From Leptospira brenneri (GTDB lineage: Bacteria; Spirochaetota; Leptospiria; Leptospirales; Leptospiraceae), in the NCBI RefSeq assembly GCF_002812125.1, contig NZ_NPDQ01000002.1, positions 186,001-250,000 of the forward strand: 64,000 nucleotides of DNA, in the 5' to 3' direction. The first letter of the stretch is position 1. Each line of letters begins with the position of its first letter. Position numbers and translations under genes: made by a program. Shown one piece after another: positions 1-9,407 of this stretch. The notes under the pieces are model-generated. The model worked only from the letters and a program-made list of their open reading frames with translations. It ran no database searches and was not told the origin of the DNA.

Positions 1-292
1 AAACCTAAAAGGAGAAATCCTCCCTCAAGAATTGAGTACGGATTCTGTTGCCATTTTATACTTTGATTGTTTTACAAGAACGAATTACACTTACAATATT
101 GCTAAGGCCTGTAACCAAAATTCTTTTAATTCTAATTCGGATTACAGAAGAGTCCAAAGAACAGGGACCTCTCAGGCAGAAATATCTTGGCGCGAAGCAT
201 TTAACCAGTGTGGGTCTTTGGAAAATGAAGTTCCACCTGCCGATTCTGGAATTTCGGAAACTGACACCATCCTTCGTTCCGATCCGTTTTAA
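1..292 (+). other. Uncertain coding tail upstream of nadA
   Basis: Two overlapping frames are open here. One runs from the window edge to a TAA at 290-292 and is rich in Asn, Ser and Thr. The other, after a stop at about 33-35, runs to a TAG overlapping the first codons of nadA; it has a hydrophobic, Ile/Leu/Arg-rich first half. Neither matches a family I recognise, and all three minus-strand frames are broken by stops. The stretch may hold the 3' end of an upstream gene, possibly frameshifted, or may be non-coding. I make no functional call. Confidence 0.25.
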
Positions 293-313
293 TATTCACT
301 TAAGGAGTGTTAT

Positions 314-1300
314 ATGTCATTAGTCACTAAAGACCAATTGGTCCAAAAATTAAATCCTATTTATCTTCCGCATGAAATTGAAGAAAGGATCATTCCTCTC
401 GCCGAAGAAATCAATCGTCTCAAAAAAGAAAAAAATGCTGTGATCCTTGGTCATAATTATATGACTCCTGATGTGTTTTGGGGTGTGTCCGATATCATTG
501 GAGACTCTTTGTATCTTTCCAAAATGGCAAAGGAAACTAAGACAGATATGATTCTTTTTAATGGAGTTCATTTTATGGCAGAAACTGCCAAAATTCTATC
601 TCCAGAAAAAAAAGTATTAATTGCTGATCTGAAAGCTGGTTGTTCACTCGCAGAAGCCATCACAAGAGAGGATGTGAAAGCTCTCAAAGCAAAATACCCT
701 GGTGTTCCTGTTGTTACTTATGTGAACTGTTCGGCGGAAGTGAAGGCCGAAACCGATGTTTGTTGTACTTCAGCTAATGCTTTGCAAATCGTGAATGCTG
801 TGGAAGGGGATACTGTGATTTTTTTGCCGGATGAATATTTGGCAGGGAATGTTCGCAATCATACGACAAAAACCATCATTTCTCACCCTGGTCGTTGTAT
901 GGTTCACGAAATGTATACACCAGAAGACATTAAGTCCGCAAAACGATTGTTTTCTGGTGATTTGACTGTGATCACTCATCCTGAATGCCATGAAGATGTT
1001 GTGAAAGAAGCAGATTTTTCTGGATCCACTTCGCAAATGGTGGATTTCATTAAACAAAGTAAAACAAATAAAATTATGTTGGTAACCGAATGTTCGATGG
1101 GAGACAACCTTCGGGCAGAGTTTCCTGAAAAGGAATTTGTTTCTACATGCCAAACTTGTCCCCACATGAAAAAAATTACTTTGGAAAAAGTAAGAGATGC
1201 ACTTCTCAAAGAACAGTATGAGATCTTTTTGGATGAAGAAGTGATTCGTCTTGCTCAGAAATCCGTAAATAGAATGTTAGAATTGAGTTATAAAAAGTAG
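314..1300 (+). CDS. nadA: Quinolinate synthase (NadA)
   Basis: Condenses iminoaspartate with dihydroxyacetone phosphate to quinolinate, the first committed product of NAD synthesis, in the cytoplasm using a 4Fe-4S cluster. The 328 residues are the usual length for the family. Three cysteines sit where the cluster ligands are expected: C110 in KAGCSLAE, C195 in GRCMVHE and C282 in TCPHMKK. Other family blocks include LGHNYM near residue 46, [11 protein letters not shown] near 87 and a TECSMGDN block near 258. The ATG at 314 follows AAGGAG at a good distance. ispF follows after five bases, so the two genes are probably co-transcribed. No nadB or nadC is in the window. Confidence 0.96.
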   Translation: MSLVTKDQLVQKLNPIYLPHEIEERIIPLAEEINRLKKEKNAVILGHNYMTPDVFWGVSDIIGDSLYLSKMAKETKTDMILFNGVHFMAETAKILSPEKKVLIADLKAGCSLAEAITREDVKALKAKYPGVPVVTYVNCSAEVKAETDVCCTSANALQIVNAVEGDTVIFLPDEYLAGNVRNHTTKTIISHPGRCMVHEMYTPEDIKSAKRLFSGDLTVITHPECHEDVVKEADFSGSTSQMVDFIKQSKTNKIMLVTECSMGDNLRAEFPEKEFVSTCQTCPHMKKITLEKVRDALLKEQYEIFLDEEVIRLAQKSVNRMLELSYKK

Positions 1301-1305
1301 GAATT

Positions 1306-1800
1306 ATGTTTAGAGTTGGAAACGGAATCGATTTTCATAAATTAATCCATGAACCTTTTCGTCCACTAATCCTTGCGGGAGTAGAGGTAAAATCAGAATT
1401 TGCACTTCTTGGTCATAGTGATGCCGATGTGGTTTTACATGCAGTAGCAGATGCTATTCTTGGAGCTCTGGCACTAGGTGATATTGGTGTACACTTTCCT
1501 GATACAGATCCTCAATACAAAAACATGAATTCTTCTCGTATTGTTGAAAAATGTCTGGAACTGATCTCTGAGAAAAAATTCAAATTAGTGAATGTGGATT
1601 GTACTTATGTGGGTGATCATCCAAAAATTAGTCCTATCCGCGCAGAGTTGAATGCTTCTTTGGCAAATATCACAAAACTTCCGTTAGATTGTGTTTCCAT
1701 TAAAGCCACCACATCAGAAGGAATGGGTAGCCTTGGACGTAGCGAAGGAGTGATGGTAATGGCTACTGTTTTACTCGAAAGTACAAAGGCAAAATCTTAG
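1306..1800 (+). CDS. ispF: 2-C-methyl-D-erythritol 2,4-cyclodiphosphate synthase (IspF)
   Basis: Cyclises CDP-methylerythritol 2-phosphate to methylerythritol cyclodiphosphate with loss of CMP in the MEP isoprenoid pathway; the family enzyme is a cytoplasmic trimer. The 164-residue length is normal. Expected metal ligands are visible: D9 and H11 in GIDFHK, and H45 in DVVLHAV. The block [11 protein letters not shown] and the C-terminal [16 protein letters not shown] are family signatures. The gene lies five bases after nadA, an unusual pairing because ispF often accompanies ispD. Its TAG shares two bases with the stop codon of the convergent minus-strand gene, leaving no room for a separate terminator. 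Confidence 0.96.
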   Translation: MFRVGNGIDFHKLIHEPFRPLILAGVEVKSEFALLGHSDADVVLHAVADAILGALALGDIGVHFPDTDPQYKNMNSSRIVEKCLELISEKKFKLVNVDCTYVGDHPKISPIRAELNASLANITKLPLDCVSIKATTSEGMGSLGRSEGVMVMATVLLESTKAKS

Positions 1801-2249
1801 AAGAGTTTTTGTTTTCCATCGGCAATATGATTTAAATCTGCATTGCTAAAAAATAGAAACAAAAGTTTGGAAAGGGAGTTTGGATTTGGTTCTGCTTCCC
1901 AGGTTCCAAAGATACGAACACCGTTCTGGATGGATTCTAGGCGATAGGACTCTTTTAGAATTCGGTAATGTTTGAATCCTTCCATTGAGACTTGGAATTC
2001 AGGTGGTTGTAAGTTTGTTTTGGTGGTTGTGCTTTTTACTGGTTCACCCATTACTTTGGATTCCCAGGATTCTCCTGTCACAGGTGTTCGAAAGGATTTG
2101 GGTTGGAAAGACTCATAAAGAATCTTCTGCACTTGTTCAGGTTTTATGGATACATCCCATGTCCGCTCCACTCGCGTTTCACTTTGCCGAGTAACGGCGA
2201 CCGCAAAAACCAAAACAAAAACACCGAAGACACGAAGATACCAAATCAT
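1797..2249 (-). CDS. Hypothetical signal-anchored protein
   Basis: About 150 residues. The start is placed at the ATG that opens [19 protein letters not shown], a clear signal peptide or signal anchor preceded by GGAG. The frame stays open about 165 bases further upstream, but that would overlap the divergent gene at 2321 and bury the signal sequence, so the shorter form is preferred. After the hydrophobic start, the protein alternates short strands and helices ([20 protein letters not shown], then [20 protein letters not shown]). The layout is reminiscent of SRPBCC/START-like folds, but I do not recognise a family. Probably exported or membrane-tethered. Confidence 0.6.
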   Translation of the reverse strand: MIWYLRVFGVFVLVFAVAVTRQSETRVERTWDVSIKPEQVQKILYESFQPKSFRTPVTGESWESKVMGEPVKSTTTKTNLQPPEFQVSMEGFKHYRILKESYRLESIQNGVRIFGTWEAEPNPNSLSKLLFLFFSNADLNHIADGKQKLF

Positions 2250-2320
2250 ATCTCCATTGAAAAATCTATTGCCTAGGGATCGATTGAAATTTATTTTTCT
2301 CCTACCGAAGGGAAACCAAG

Positions 2321-4366
2321 GTGAGGGTTTTGCCACTGCATTCAGGAAGAGAAATTTCATCAAAACGTGTCTCGGGGCTGGTGCAAGTGTACCAACGAGA
2401 AAATCATCTATCACGCCATACCAATCCGTTTCCTGAAATTTTAGATGATACCATTTACATTCGAATTTTGAAAGATCCCAATTATTGGATTTCGCAAGAT
2501 CTGGAAGATAAAATCATTCAAATCATTGCCCAGTCTTTGGATATTTCAGGCATTTTGTACCATCTGGGAACGGAAAGTCTGATCACCAATGCTTATGATT
2601 TATTACCTCTTGACGATTCGCGAATTGATTTAGAAGAAATGATCCAACGGTTGCCGATTTTGATAGGCCGGCTAACGCGTGCAGTTTATTTGAATGTAAA
2701 ACCAATTTCTGAACATAAAGTATTATTTGTATTCAAGTATTTACCTGAGTACCAAGAGAAGTGGTATGACGCTGTTTTTTTTCAGGGTATGCTTAACGGT
2801 CTTGCCGTTCTTTTTGAACTTAAAACTTTTAAGATTCGAATGACCCAAACTAGGCTTTTTGGGATTCATATCGCACATAAAGAGTTAGGTGATGATATTC
2901 AGTTTGGAGCTGAATCGAATGAATATGAGTTGGAATGGTCAGAAGATAGTTTGTTTTTGTCTAGGTCTCGTTTGACTAAAGATGATGTTAGCAACCGACA
3001 TAGAGTTTTAGTCACTTCTAGGTCAGACTCTCAATTGGAAGAAATTTCCATTGTGGATGTCAAAGACGTAGTGCGAAGGTCAAGAGAACTTGCCATTGAA
3101 AATCGAGATTTGGAAGCTGCGGTTGAAGTATTAAAATCATTCAAACAAGAGTTGGAAAAAAAACAACTCTCTATGGCAAAAGACTTACGGCTTGCAAAGA
3201 ACATTCAAAAAGGACTCATCCCGGAAATCATTCCTGATTGGAATGGGATTCAGTTTTGGACTGGATTTACCCCTATGCAAGAAGTCAGCGGTGATTATTA
3301 CGATTATTTTCCATACAATGTACATAAACTAGGTGTTGCTGTTTGTGATGTGTCTGGCCATGGGGTTCCGGCCGCTTTTATCACCGCATTATCAAAGTTA
3401 TTGTTTTCGAATTATAAAAAAACAAAACCATCTGAAACATTTAAACTCATCAATCGAGAACTATTGGATTTAGTCAAACAACAAGGATATACAACCTGTG
3501 TTTATGTTTTAATCCATGATGACTACAAGGTTTTATACTCCATCGCTGGACATCCAAGGCCCATTTTGTTTCGAGCAAAAACAAATAGAGCTGAAATTTG
3601 CGAAGGGGATGGGACATTTCTTGGAATGTTTCCTGATGCTGGTGAAACCTTTTTGGATTTCCAAATCCAATTGGAACCAGGAGATAAATTGTTTTTATAC
3701 ACGGATGGACTCACTGAGGCAGAAAATGATAAAGGCAACGCATTTGGGGAATCAAAACTCATTCAAATCATAGAATCTTGTGCTGAAAAATCCATCCAGG
3801 AAACAGTGGAAACCATAATGACCATTCATAAAGAATTTACTATGGGAACTGATCCGATGGATGATATCACTCTTCTTGGACTTCAATTATCTCCCAGACT
3901 CCCTGAGTTTAATATCATCAAAACAAAAGGTGACGAAGCGTACAGAAAAAAAGAATTTCAAAATGCTGTGAGTTATTATGAAAAGGCTCATCAAATTTTA
4001 CCTAGAGAATTGGAGACCCAACTTTTGTATGGAAAGGCCCTTGCCTATAGCGGAAGTTTTGAAAAAGCAATTCAACTGTTAGAATCTTATAATAAATTCA
4101 AAACCAATCATTTTAAATCACATTCTGTTTTGGGATATTGTTATTACCAAATGGAAATGTTTGAAAAAGCAGAACTCGAATGGAAAAAAGCGCATTCCAT
4201 CGATGACTCAAATTTATCTAATTTATATAACTTGGCACAAGTTTATAGGAAATTAAATGAAAAGAAAAAAATGAAAGATGTCATCGAAAAGATGAAACGA
4301 ATTGAAAAAACATACCTTCATATCCTTCCACTTGAAAAGAAGTGGGAGTCTCTTCCCGATGAATAG
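2321..4366 (+). CDS. SpoIIE-type PP2C serine phosphatase with C-terminal TPRs
   Basis: A 681-residue cytoplasmic signalling protein. Residues 1 to about 240 form an unrecognised N-terminal domain, probably sensory. Residues about 250-295 look like a coiled coil (repeated ENRDLEAAVEVLKSFKQELE-like heptads). Residues about 300-510 are a PP2C/SpoIIE domain with EVSGDYYDYF, DVSGHGVPAAF, LYTDGLTEAEN and MDDITLL carrying the metal-binding Asp residues. Residues about 525-660 hold at least three TPR-like repeats. Such RsbU-like phosphatases usually dephosphorylate anti-anti-sigma factors in partner-switching systems; no partner is nearby. The start is GTG at 2321 after a weak AAGG. The next gene begins inside its last codons. 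Confidence 0.85.
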   Translation: MRVLPLHSGREISSKRVSGLVQVYQRENHLSRHTNPFPEILDDTIYIRILKDPNYWISQDLEDKIIQIIAQSLDISGILYHLGTESLITNAYDLLPLDDSRIDLEEMIQRLPILIGRLTRAVYLNVKPISEHKVLFVFKYLPEYQEKWYDAVFFQGMLNGLAVLFELKTFKIRMTQTRLFGIHIAHKELGDDIQFGAESNEYELEWSEDSLFLSRSRLTKDDVSNRHRVLVTSRSDSQLEEISIVDVKDVVRRSRELAIENRDLEAAVEVLKSFKQELEKKQLSMAKDLRLAKNIQKGLIPEIIPDWNGIQFWTGFTPMQEVSGDYYDYFPYNVHKLGVAVCDVSGHGVPAAFITALSKLLFSNYKKTKPSETFKLINRELLDLVKQQGYTTCVYVLIHDDYKVLYSIAGHPRPILFRAKTNRAEICEGDGTFLGMFPDAGETFLDFQIQLEPGDKLFLYTDGLTEAENDKGNAFGESKLIQIIESCAEKSIQETVETIMTIHKEFTMGTDPMDDITLLGLQLSPRLPEFNIIKTKGDEAYRKKEFQNAVSYYEKAHQILPRELETQLLYGKALAYSGSFEKAIQLLESYNKFKTNHFKSHSVLGYCYYQMEMFEKAELEWKKAHSIDDSNLSNLYNLAQVYRKLNEKKKMKDVIEKMKRIEKTYLHILPLEKKWESLPDE

Positions 4367-5405
4367 AATTATCATTTTATTATTATCAGTTTGGTTTTTT
4401 CATTTTAGTTTTCCGAAAGATCATAGTTTTCATTCCGATTATGGACTGGAGTGGTGTTATTTTGTTGGTCATTTAGAATCCGAATCTGGAAATCTTTATG
4501 GTTATGAATTGTCGTTTTTTCGATTAAAGTTTTCTGACGGCAAAGATTGGAATCCAGAAGTATTCCCTGTTCATTTTGCGATTTCTGATTTTTCTTCCCA
4601 AAAGTATAAAAATTCTCAAACCATTAAACGAACCATAGGTGGACTTGCGGGATATACGGATCAAACTATTTATAGTGGGGATTATCGTTTAGAAATCATT
4701 TCTAAAGATAAGTTCCATATTTTTGCACGATCAAAATCGAAAGATCTTAGTTTGGATTTAGAACTGCAAGGAAATGGGAAAATTTTAATTCATGGCAAAG
4801 ATGGAATTTCTATTAAATCCAATCGTAACCCAAATATATTTTCATATTACTATAGTTATCCGAGATTAAAAACTTCGGGAAAAATATCCATGTATGGGAA
4901 GTTGGAAAAAATAGTTTCGGGAAATTCTTGGATGGACCATGAATGGAGTGAAAAAAATGCAAAGTCTATTCCTACACTTGCCACGGGAGATACTAGTTGG
5001 GATTGGATTTGTTTGTCGGATGAATTCGGAGGAGATTATGTTTTTTTTCGGTTTCGTGAATCGCAAGAAGTTCCTCCCGAAATTTTTGGAACGTACAGAG
5101 ATCCCAAAGGGAAACTCACTTCCTGGACAGAACCAGGCCAAATCAAAATGGAGTTTGTCGGTTCTTTTTGGAAAAGTCCAAAGACAAAAATAGAATACCC
5201 CCTCCATTGGAAAATTCAATACCCAGGTGGCGAATGGATGGTTTCTCCTATTTTCAATGAACAAGAGTTTGATGGAACTAAATCAACAGCAACTATCTAT
5301 TGGGAAGGTGGAGTGGTGGCCATAGATTCTAAAGAAAAAAAGTCCGCCAAGGGATATTTAGAATTGAAAGGTTATAAAAAACCGAAACTATGGTGGGAGT
5401 TCTAA
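4359..5405 (+). CDS. AttH/CrtC-like (lipocalin-fold) exported protein
   Basis: About 348 residues, starting at an ATG at 4359 that overlaps the preceding stop and follows GGGAG; this start exposes the signal peptide MNRIIILLLSVWFFHF. The mature part opens with HSDYGLEWCYFVGHLES and contains GYELSFFR, a central MDHEWS and a C-terminal ATIYWEGGV block. That pattern fits the AttH/CrtC (carotenoid 1,2-hydratase-like) superfamily. Members often sit next to ABC transporters of the MacB type; here the neighbour is an Opp/Dpp-type transporter starting three bases later. The substrate is unknown; it may bind or alter a hydrophobic ligand or peptide in the periplasm. Confidence 0.75.
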   Translation: MNRIIILLLSVWFFHFSFPKDHSFHSDYGLEWCYFVGHLESESGNLYGYELSFFRLKFSDGKDWNPEVFPVHFAISDFSSQKYKNSQTIKRTIGGLAGYTDQTIYSGDYRLEIISKDKFHIFARSKSKDLSLDLELQGNGKILIHGKDGISIKSNRNPNIFSYYYSYPRLKTSGKISMYGKLEKIVSGNSWMDHEWSEKNAKSIPTLATGDTSWDWICLSDEFGGDYVFFRFRESQEVPPEIFGTYRDPKGKLTSWTEPGQIKMEFVGSFWKSPKTKIEYPLHWKIQYPGGEWMVSPIFNEQEFDGTKSTATIYWEGGVVAIDSKEKKSAKGYLELKGYKKPKLWWEF

Positions 5406-5408
5406 GAT

Positions 5409-6419
5409 ATGTGGAAATATTTTTTCAAACGTTTTTTGCTCATCTTTCCGACCCTACTTGGAATCACTTTCCTTGTTTTTTTGATTTCTCATTTTGCTCC
5501 TGGTGGGCCACTCAATAGTGAAATTGCAAAATTAAAAGGTTCAGGCAATTTAGCCGGTGCCTCAACCAAACAAATTTCGCAAGAAGAAATAGAACTAATC
5601 AAACAAAGGCTCCACTTAGACAAACCGGCGCCGGTGGCTTATCTACTTTGGTTAAAACAAATCATTCAGTTTGACTTGGGAGAGTCTCGTTTGCACTCAC
5701 GCAAAGTGTCAGATCTCATTGTAGAAAAACTTCCTGTATCACTTTTTTTTGGACTCTCTGGTTTCTTTTTAACTTATTTGATTTGTATTCCGTTGGGGAT
5801 TCAAAAGGCCTTAAAAGAAGGAAGTCAGTTTGATTTCATTTCCAGCTTCATTATCTTTTTTACATATTCCCTTCCAGTTTTCGCCTTTGCGATGTTACTT
5901 TTATATTTGTTTGCTTCTGGTGAAGTATTTTCCTTTTTTCCGTTAGGACATGAAGTATCGGACTTTTATGAGGATTTGAGTTTTTGGGGGAAGGTAAAAG
6001 ATCGCCTGACTCATATGTTTTTGCCTGTGATTTGTTATGTGGTAGGTAGTTTTGCTGTTCTCACACTACTTATGAAAAACAGTCTACTGGATCAAATCGC
6101 AAAAGAATATGTTCGAACTGCAGTATCAAAAGGACTTAGTTTTTCTGATTCGATTTTTCGACATGCTTTTCGAAATTCTCTTATTCCGATTGCTACTGGT
6201 TTTGGAAGTAACTTAACTTTAATTTTTTCAGGATCATTATTTATCGAGTTAGTATTTAATATAGATGGAATGGGACTCCTTAGTTTTGAAGCAGTCAGAG
6301 AAAGAGACACAGATCTAATGATGGGATTACTTCTTGCTCAGAGTTTTTTAGGACTGATTGGAAAAATCGTCTCAGATTTTTGTTATATACTCATCGACCC
6401 GAGGATTGATTTCGAATGA
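5409..6419 (+). CDS. Opp/Dpp-type ABC transporter permease (B subunit)
   Basis: A 336-residue inner-membrane protein with six predicted membrane segments. The N-terminal segment ([20 protein letters not shown]) followed by FAPGGPL is typical of OppB/DppB. The coupling-loop motif that contacts the ATPase is seen around residues 233-262 ([12 protein letters not shown] then [15 protein letters not shown]). It would form a heterodimer with the next gene product to import peptides or similar solutes. The gene starts three bases after the AttH-like gene and overlaps the next permease by four bases, so translation is probably coupled. Confidence 0.9.
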   Translation: MWKYFFKRFLLIFPTLLGITFLVFLISHFAPGGPLNSEIAKLKGSGNLAGASTKQISQEEIELIKQRLHLDKPAPVAYLLWLKQIIQFDLGESRLHSRKVSDLIVEKLPVSLFFGLSGFFLTYLICIPLGIQKALKEGSQFDFISSFIIFFTYSLPVFAFAMLLLYLFASGEVFSFFPLGHEVSDFYEDLSFWGKVKDRLTHMFLPVICYVVGSFAVLTLLMKNSLLDQIAKEYVRTAVSKGLSFSDSIFRHAFRNSLIPIATGFGSNLTLIFSGSLFIELVFNIDGMGLLSFEAVRERDTDLMMGLLLAQSFLGLIGKIVSDFCYILIDPRIDFE

Positions 6420-7465
6420 ATTTTATTTCAAACCCGGCAAACTTGCGTAAGTGGGAAAAGTTTAAAAAGAATAAACGTGCTTATTACTCGATGTTGATTC
6501 TTCTTTATACTTATATTTTATCTTTGTTTTCTCCACTTCTTATTAACAATAAACCTCTGTTTATTTTGTATGAAGGGAGTATTTCCTTTCCTATTTTTAG
6601 TTTTTATCCAGAAACAAAATTTGGGGGAGCCAATCTCACAGAACCCAATTATAAAAAATTAAATAAAGAACCAAGATTTTCTAATTCTTCCAATGTGATG
6701 GTATTTCCACCCATTCCCTTTGGAGTGAACGAAGATAATTTAGAAAGTTTAGAGGAAGGGACAAATCCACCTTCTAAACCGACACTCAAACATTGGATGG
6801 GAACCGATGACAGGGGCAGAGATGTGTTCACTCGTATCATATATGGATACAGACTTGCTATGACTTTTAGTTTGATCTTAATCATTGTGGAGATCTTTCT
6901 TGCTTCCTTTATTGGTGGGGTTCAAGGTTATTTTGTAGGGAGACTAGATCTGTTTTTACAACGAATCATTGAAATTCTTTCTGCTATTCCTTTCCTGTAT
7001 CTCATTTTAATTATGGGGTCTTTTTTTGGGCGTGGGTTTTTTGTTCTCATTGTGACGTATGGATCACTTAGTTGGATAGGTCTTAGTTATTATATGAGAG
7101 GAGAATTTTTAAAACTACGCAAACAACAGTTTGTCGATGCAGCAAAAACTTTGGGTGCTTCTTCTTTCTCTATCATCATGCGTCATTTATTACCAAATTC
7201 GATCACTCCTCTTGTTACTTTTTTACCTTTTATTTTAATCTCTGCCATCTCTGTTTTATCAGCCCTTGATTTTTTGGGTTATGGAATTCCGGCTCCTAAT
7301 CCTTCTTGGGGAGAACTCATTGGGCAAGGAAGGGAGAGGCTCACTGCTTGGTGGTTGATTACTTTTCCTTCGGTAGCCCTTTTTCTCACCATTTTATTTT
7401 CAGCATTTGTTGGAGAAGGGTTACGAGATGCCTTTGATCCTAAGGATAAGGTGGTTTACAAATGA
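6416..7465 (+). CDS. Opp/Dpp-type ABC transporter permease (C subunit)
   Basis: A 349-residue inner-membrane permease of the OppC/DppC type. After the first membrane segment it has a long periplasmic loop (about residues 45-135) before the hallmark [19 protein letters not shown]. The coupling motif [20 protein letters not shown] lies near residue 240, and the C-terminal block with [14 protein letters not shown] is typical. It pairs with the preceding B subunit. It overlaps its neighbours by four bases on each side, so the four transporter genes form one translationally coupled unit. Confidence 0.9.
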   Translation: MNFISNPANLRKWEKFKKNKRAYYSMLILLYTYILSLFSPLLINNKPLFILYEGSISFPIFSFYPETKFGGANLTEPNYKKLNKEPRFSNSSNVMVFPPIPFGVNEDNLESLEEGTNPPSKPTLKHWMGTDDRGRDVFTRIIYGYRLAMTFSLILIIVEIFLASFIGGVQGYFVGRLDLFLQRIIEILSAIPFLYLILIMGSFFGRGFFVLIVTYGSLSWIGLSYYMRGEFLKLRKQQFVDAAKTLGASSFSIIMRHLLPNSITPLVTFLPFILISAISVLSALDFLGYGIPAPNPSWGELIGQGRERLTAWWLITFPSVALFLTILFSAFVGEGLRDAFDPKDKVVYK

Positions 7466-8451
7466 CAGATATTGTTAGAGCCATCGAAGTGAAAGATCTT
7501 TCGATACAAATCAAAACAGACGATGGAGTTTTACCTATTGTTGATAGTGTTAGTTTTCATTTAATGAAAGGTGAGACTTTGGCTCTTGTGGGTGAATCTG
7601 GTTGTGGAAAGTCTATTACAAGTTTAGCACTCACGAAATTACTTCCTTCCAACACAACTTTGTATCCTACGGGATCCATTTTGTTTAATGACCAAAACTT
7701 ACTGAATGCTTCCCCAGAACACTTAAGATCAGTTCGTGGACGAGAAATTTCTTATGTATTCCAAGAACCTTTTTCTGCTTTAAATCCACTTCATAAAATC
7801 GGATCCCAACTAATCGAAGGATTTTTGTTACATGGTCTTGGTTCAGAAGAGGAAGCTGAAAATAAAGCTATTTATTTGTTGGAAAGAGTTGGGATTACTG
7901 ATGCAAAACTAAGACTGAATCAGTATCCGAATCAGTTTTCTGGTGGGATGTTACAAAGAGTTTGTATTGCGATGGCACTTATGTGTGATCCAAAAGTATT
8001 AATTGCCGATGAACCAACAAGTGCTATCGATGTCACAATCCAATTACAATTGATTGAACTTCTCAAAGAGCTGCGTAAAGAAAATGAAATGTCTGTCCTT
8101 TTTATTTCACATGACATTGGACTCGTAAGTCATATCGCAGATCGAATTGCAGTGATGTATGCGGGAAAAATGATCGAACAAGGAACTGTGAATGAGGTGA
8201 TTGATAACCCCAAACATCCTTATACAAAGGCATTAATTGCAGCTTATCCTAGTCATGAAAATATTGGAAAAAAATTGGTGACTATCGAAGGGATTGTTCC
8301 TTCGCCAAAAGCATATCCATCTGGATGTCGTTTTCACACACGATGTAACGATAAACTTCCGGTTTGTAATGTTTCTATACCGAAAGCTACTAAAGTTTCT
8401 GAATACCAATCTGTAGAATGTTTTTTATATGGAGGGAAAGAAAGTGCTTAA
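7462..8451 (+). CDS. Opp/Dpp-type ABC transporter ATPase (D subunit)
   Basis: A 329-residue cytoplasmic ATPase. Walker A is GESGCGKS near residue 47, the signature is FSGGMLQRV, and Walker B is [12 protein letters not shown]. The C-terminal oligopeptide-transporter extension (GCRFHTRC, about residues 290-310) carries the conserved cysteines that bind an iron-sulfur cluster in some DppD proteins. It is the first of two ATPases that would energise the two permeases upstream. Confidence 0.92.
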   Translation: MTDIVRAIEVKDLSIQIKTDDGVLPIVDSVSFHLMKGETLALVGESGCGKSITSLALTKLLPSNTTLYPTGSILFNDQNLLNASPEHLRSVRGREISYVFQEPFSALNPLHKIGSQLIEGFLLHGLGSEEEAENKAIYLLERVGITDAKLRLNQYPNQFSGGMLQRVCIAMALMCDPKVLIADEPTSAIDVTIQLQLIELLKELRKENEMSVLFISHDIGLVSHIADRIAVMYAGKMIEQGTVNEVIDNPKHPYTKALIAAYPSHENIGKKLVTIEGIVPSPKAYPSGCRFHTRCNDKLPVCNVSIPKATKVSEYQSVECFLYGGKESA

Positions 8452-9400
8452 TGTAAAAGACTTAGTTGTTTCTTATAAACAATCTCAATCTCTTTCCTTT
8501 TCTTCTAAACGTCTTGTGGCTGTGGAAAGGGTGAGTTTTACAATCCCGGAAGGAAAAATTTTAGGTCTTGTGGGTGAGTCAGGTTGCGGTAAGTCTACCA
8601 TTGGCAGAGCCATTTTATCCTTGTTACCTTTTGATTCTGGTTCGATTCAGTTTGAAAATCAAGAAATCAAAAATGTCCCGAAAGAAGATAAGAAAAAACT
8701 CAAACGAAAAATCCAAGTTGTATTCCAGGATCCGTATTCCTCACTAAACCCACGTTTCACGATTGAAGAAATCATCACCGAAGGTTTACAAATTCATTTT
8801 CCAAATTTAAGTGTCGCAGAAAAAAAAGAAAAGGCGATTAAAGCTCTTTCTGAGGTGAATTTACCTGCTGATATTTTACACCGGTATCCTCATGAGTTTA
8901 GTGGAGGACAAAGACAAAGAATTGCCATTGCAAGAGCTTTGATTTTGGAACCTAGCCTTGTTGTTTGTGACGAGGCGGTTTCTGCTTTGGATATTTCTAC
9001 CCAGGCCCAAGTGATTAATAATATTTTGTTATTACGTGAGAAATATGGACTATCTTATTTGTTTATATCTCATGACTTGAACATTGTAAAACACGTATCA
9101 GATCGCATCGCTGTCATGTATTTAGGACAAATTGTCGAAGAATGTAGTCGTGATGAGATTAGTAAAACGCCACTTCATCCTTATACGAAGGCTTTATTTT
9201 CTGCTAGTTTTGACTTAAAAGATCGAACCAGAATTTCTAAACCATTAACTGGAGAAATTCCTAGTCTAATGAATAAACCTAAAGGTTGTCGATTTCATAC
9301 GAGATGTCCTATTGTTCAGGATATTTGTAAAACACAAGAGCCAGTGGAGTCATATCCTTCTGAAACAAGAAGAGTGAAATGCCACTTTCCCTTAAAGTGA
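8444..9400 (+). CDS. Opp/Dpp-type ABC transporter ATPase (F subunit)
   Basis: The second ATPase, about 318 residues. Walker [10 protein letters not shown], signature [15 protein letters not shown], and a Walker B variant [11 protein letters not shown] with Ala where Pro is common, a substitution frequent in OppF/DppF. The C-terminal GCRFHTRC extension is present. I place the start at GTG 8444, seven bases after GGAGGG, which gives an overlap of eight bases with the previous gene. An ATG at 8429 in the same frame has no ribosome-binding site. No substrate-binding protein gene accompanies the set. Confidence 0.9.
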   Translation: MLNVKDLVVSYKQSQSLSFSSKRLVAVERVSFTIPEGKILGLVGESGCGKSTIGRAILSLLPFDSGSIQFENQEIKNVPKEDKKKLKRKIQVVFQDPYSSLNPRFTIEEIITEGLQIHFPNLSVAEKKEKAIKALSEVNLPADILHRYPHEFSGGQRQRIAIARALILEPSLVVCDEAVSALDISTQAQVINNILLLREKYGLSYLFISHDLNIVKHVSDRIAVMYLGQIVEECSRDEISKTPLHPYTKALFSASFDLKDRTRISKPLTGEIPSLMNKPKGCRFHTRCPIVQDICKTQEPVESYPSETRRVKCHFPLK

Positions 9401-9407
9401 TATTATT

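Noticed and set aside
770..1165. Long minus-strand frame antisense to nadA
   Set aside because: It mirrors the conserved nadA coding sequence; its residues are Cys/His/Phe-rich in the manner of antisense frames.
2250..2414. N-terminal extension of the minus-strand hypothetical protein
   Set aside because: It would overlap the divergent phosphatase gene and bury a clear signal sequence; the ATG at 2249 has a ribosome-binding site.
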